This document shows positions 52,976 through 53,201 of a stretch of 53,201 nt of DNA, in pieces. The notes under the pieces are model-generated. The model was not told where the DNA came from, searched no databases, and saw only the letters and a list, made by a program, of their open reading frames with translations. Positions within the stretch are counted from its first letter, which is position 1; every line of letters begins with the position of its first letter. The stretch is from an uncultured Lentisphaerota bacterium (GTDB lineage: Bacteria > Verrucomicrobiota > Kiritimatiellia > CAIQIC01), in contig CAISWQ010000071.1 in the NCBI GenBank assembly GCA_903889245.1, positions 1 through 53,201 on the forward strand. Reading direction: 5' to 3'. The position numbers were made by a program, and so were the translations under genes.

Positions 52976-53201
52976 TTAGCCCTGCTTCTGGAAGCGGCGG
53001 CGCAGATGCCGCACGAGGAACGCAAGGCCGACCAGACCGAGCAGCGAGGCCGTACCCGGTTCCGGCACCGAGGTCAACGTGATCGCATGGCCGTTGGCCA
53101 CGTCGTCGTAGTTGATGCGGAAGAAGTTGTTGGAACCCGTGCCGCCCACCACCGCCAAGGTCGCGCCCTGCGCCCAGAGGACGCCGTTGCTCGGGCCGGT
53201 C
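52976..53201 (-). CDS. PEP-CTERM-anchored exported protein, C-terminal part (cut by window edge)
   Basis: The open minus frame reaches the window edge. About 74 residues are visible. The end, SVPEPGTASLLGLVGLAFLVRHLRRR, is a PEP-CTERM sorting signal (VPEP, a hydrophobic helix, then basic residues), recognised by exosortase-type machinery for export to the surface or extracellular matrix. The part before it (GSNNFFRINYDDVANGHAITLTS) ends a beta-rich domain of unknown family. Confidence 0.85.
   Translation of the reverse strand, partial: TGPSNGVLWAQGATLAVVGGTGSNNFFRINYDDVANGHAITLTSVPEPGTASLLGLVGLAFLVRHLRRRFQKQG

Overview
The window looks like a chromosomal segment of a high-GC bacterium of the PVC group, most likely Verrucomicrobiota, Kiritimatiellota or Lentisphaerota. 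This is inferred from the gene mix: two prepilin-type proteins with an H-x-DG-like tail, a PEP-CTERM protein, a hydrazine-synthase-alpha-like cytochrome fused to HEAT repeats, SGNH hydrolases next to a GH10 protein, uronate isomerase, and large PAS/receiver histidine kinases. No rRNA or tRNA was recognised. Most genes are short housekeeping or metabolic units with independent promoters.

Layout. 0-2.4 kb: tail of an IS30-type transposase, a lipoprotein, and a LysE exporter coupled to a sugar-nucleotide epimerase. 2.5-7.2 kb: the 1314-residue cytochrome/HEAT protein and an ABM-domain lipoprotein. 7.3-12.6 kb: acyl-CoA synthetase, then a coiled-coil / GH10 / SGNH operon. 12.9-16.5 kb: PadR regulator, Xaa-Pro aminopeptidase, uxaC. 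16.6-19.9 kb: a visibly AT-richer NERD-UvrD nuclease/helicase gene, probably acquired. 20.1-24.2 kb: a maf remnant, two flavin reductases, maf, and a zinc dehydrogenase. 24.4-30.3 kb: a three-gene two-component cluster. 30.5-35.5 kb: lipoproteins, a beta-CASP MBL hydrolase, era, apbE. 36-39.3 kb: aminotransferase plus prepilins. 39.3-46.7 kb: rsmB, thioredoxin, GDSL esterase, Ca2+-type P-ATPase, gcvT, zinc-ribbon protein. 46.8-50.6 kb: Lrp/aminotransferase pair and an overlapping HMG-CoA reductase / type 2 IPP isomerase pair (mevalonate route to isoprenoids). 51-52.5 kb: membrane Ser/Thr kinase. The window ends inside a PEP-CTERM gene.

The most unusual content lies between and inside the genes. 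About 33 copies of a 19-bp palindrome (consensus TTTTCCAAGSCTTGGAAAA) occur in nine clusters. Within a cluster the copies repeat every 31-32 bp, about three turns of B-DNA, with unrelated spacers. A second palindrome family, ATACCT-N9-AGGTAT, surrounds padR and sits in two tandem 61-bp repeats. Further families are word-like low-complexity repeats, a GGCTCGGCAAGCC element and a CATGATTTTG hairpin. Several repeats form parts of proteins (RsmB, Maf, ApbE, the zinc dehydrogenase, a histidine kinase, the HEAT protein).

Promoters of the form TTGNNN or CTGACA, 17 bp, TANNNT can be read repeatedly. In many of them the -10 box ends only 6-10 nt before the start codon, which suggests widespread leaderless or near-leaderless mRNAs.
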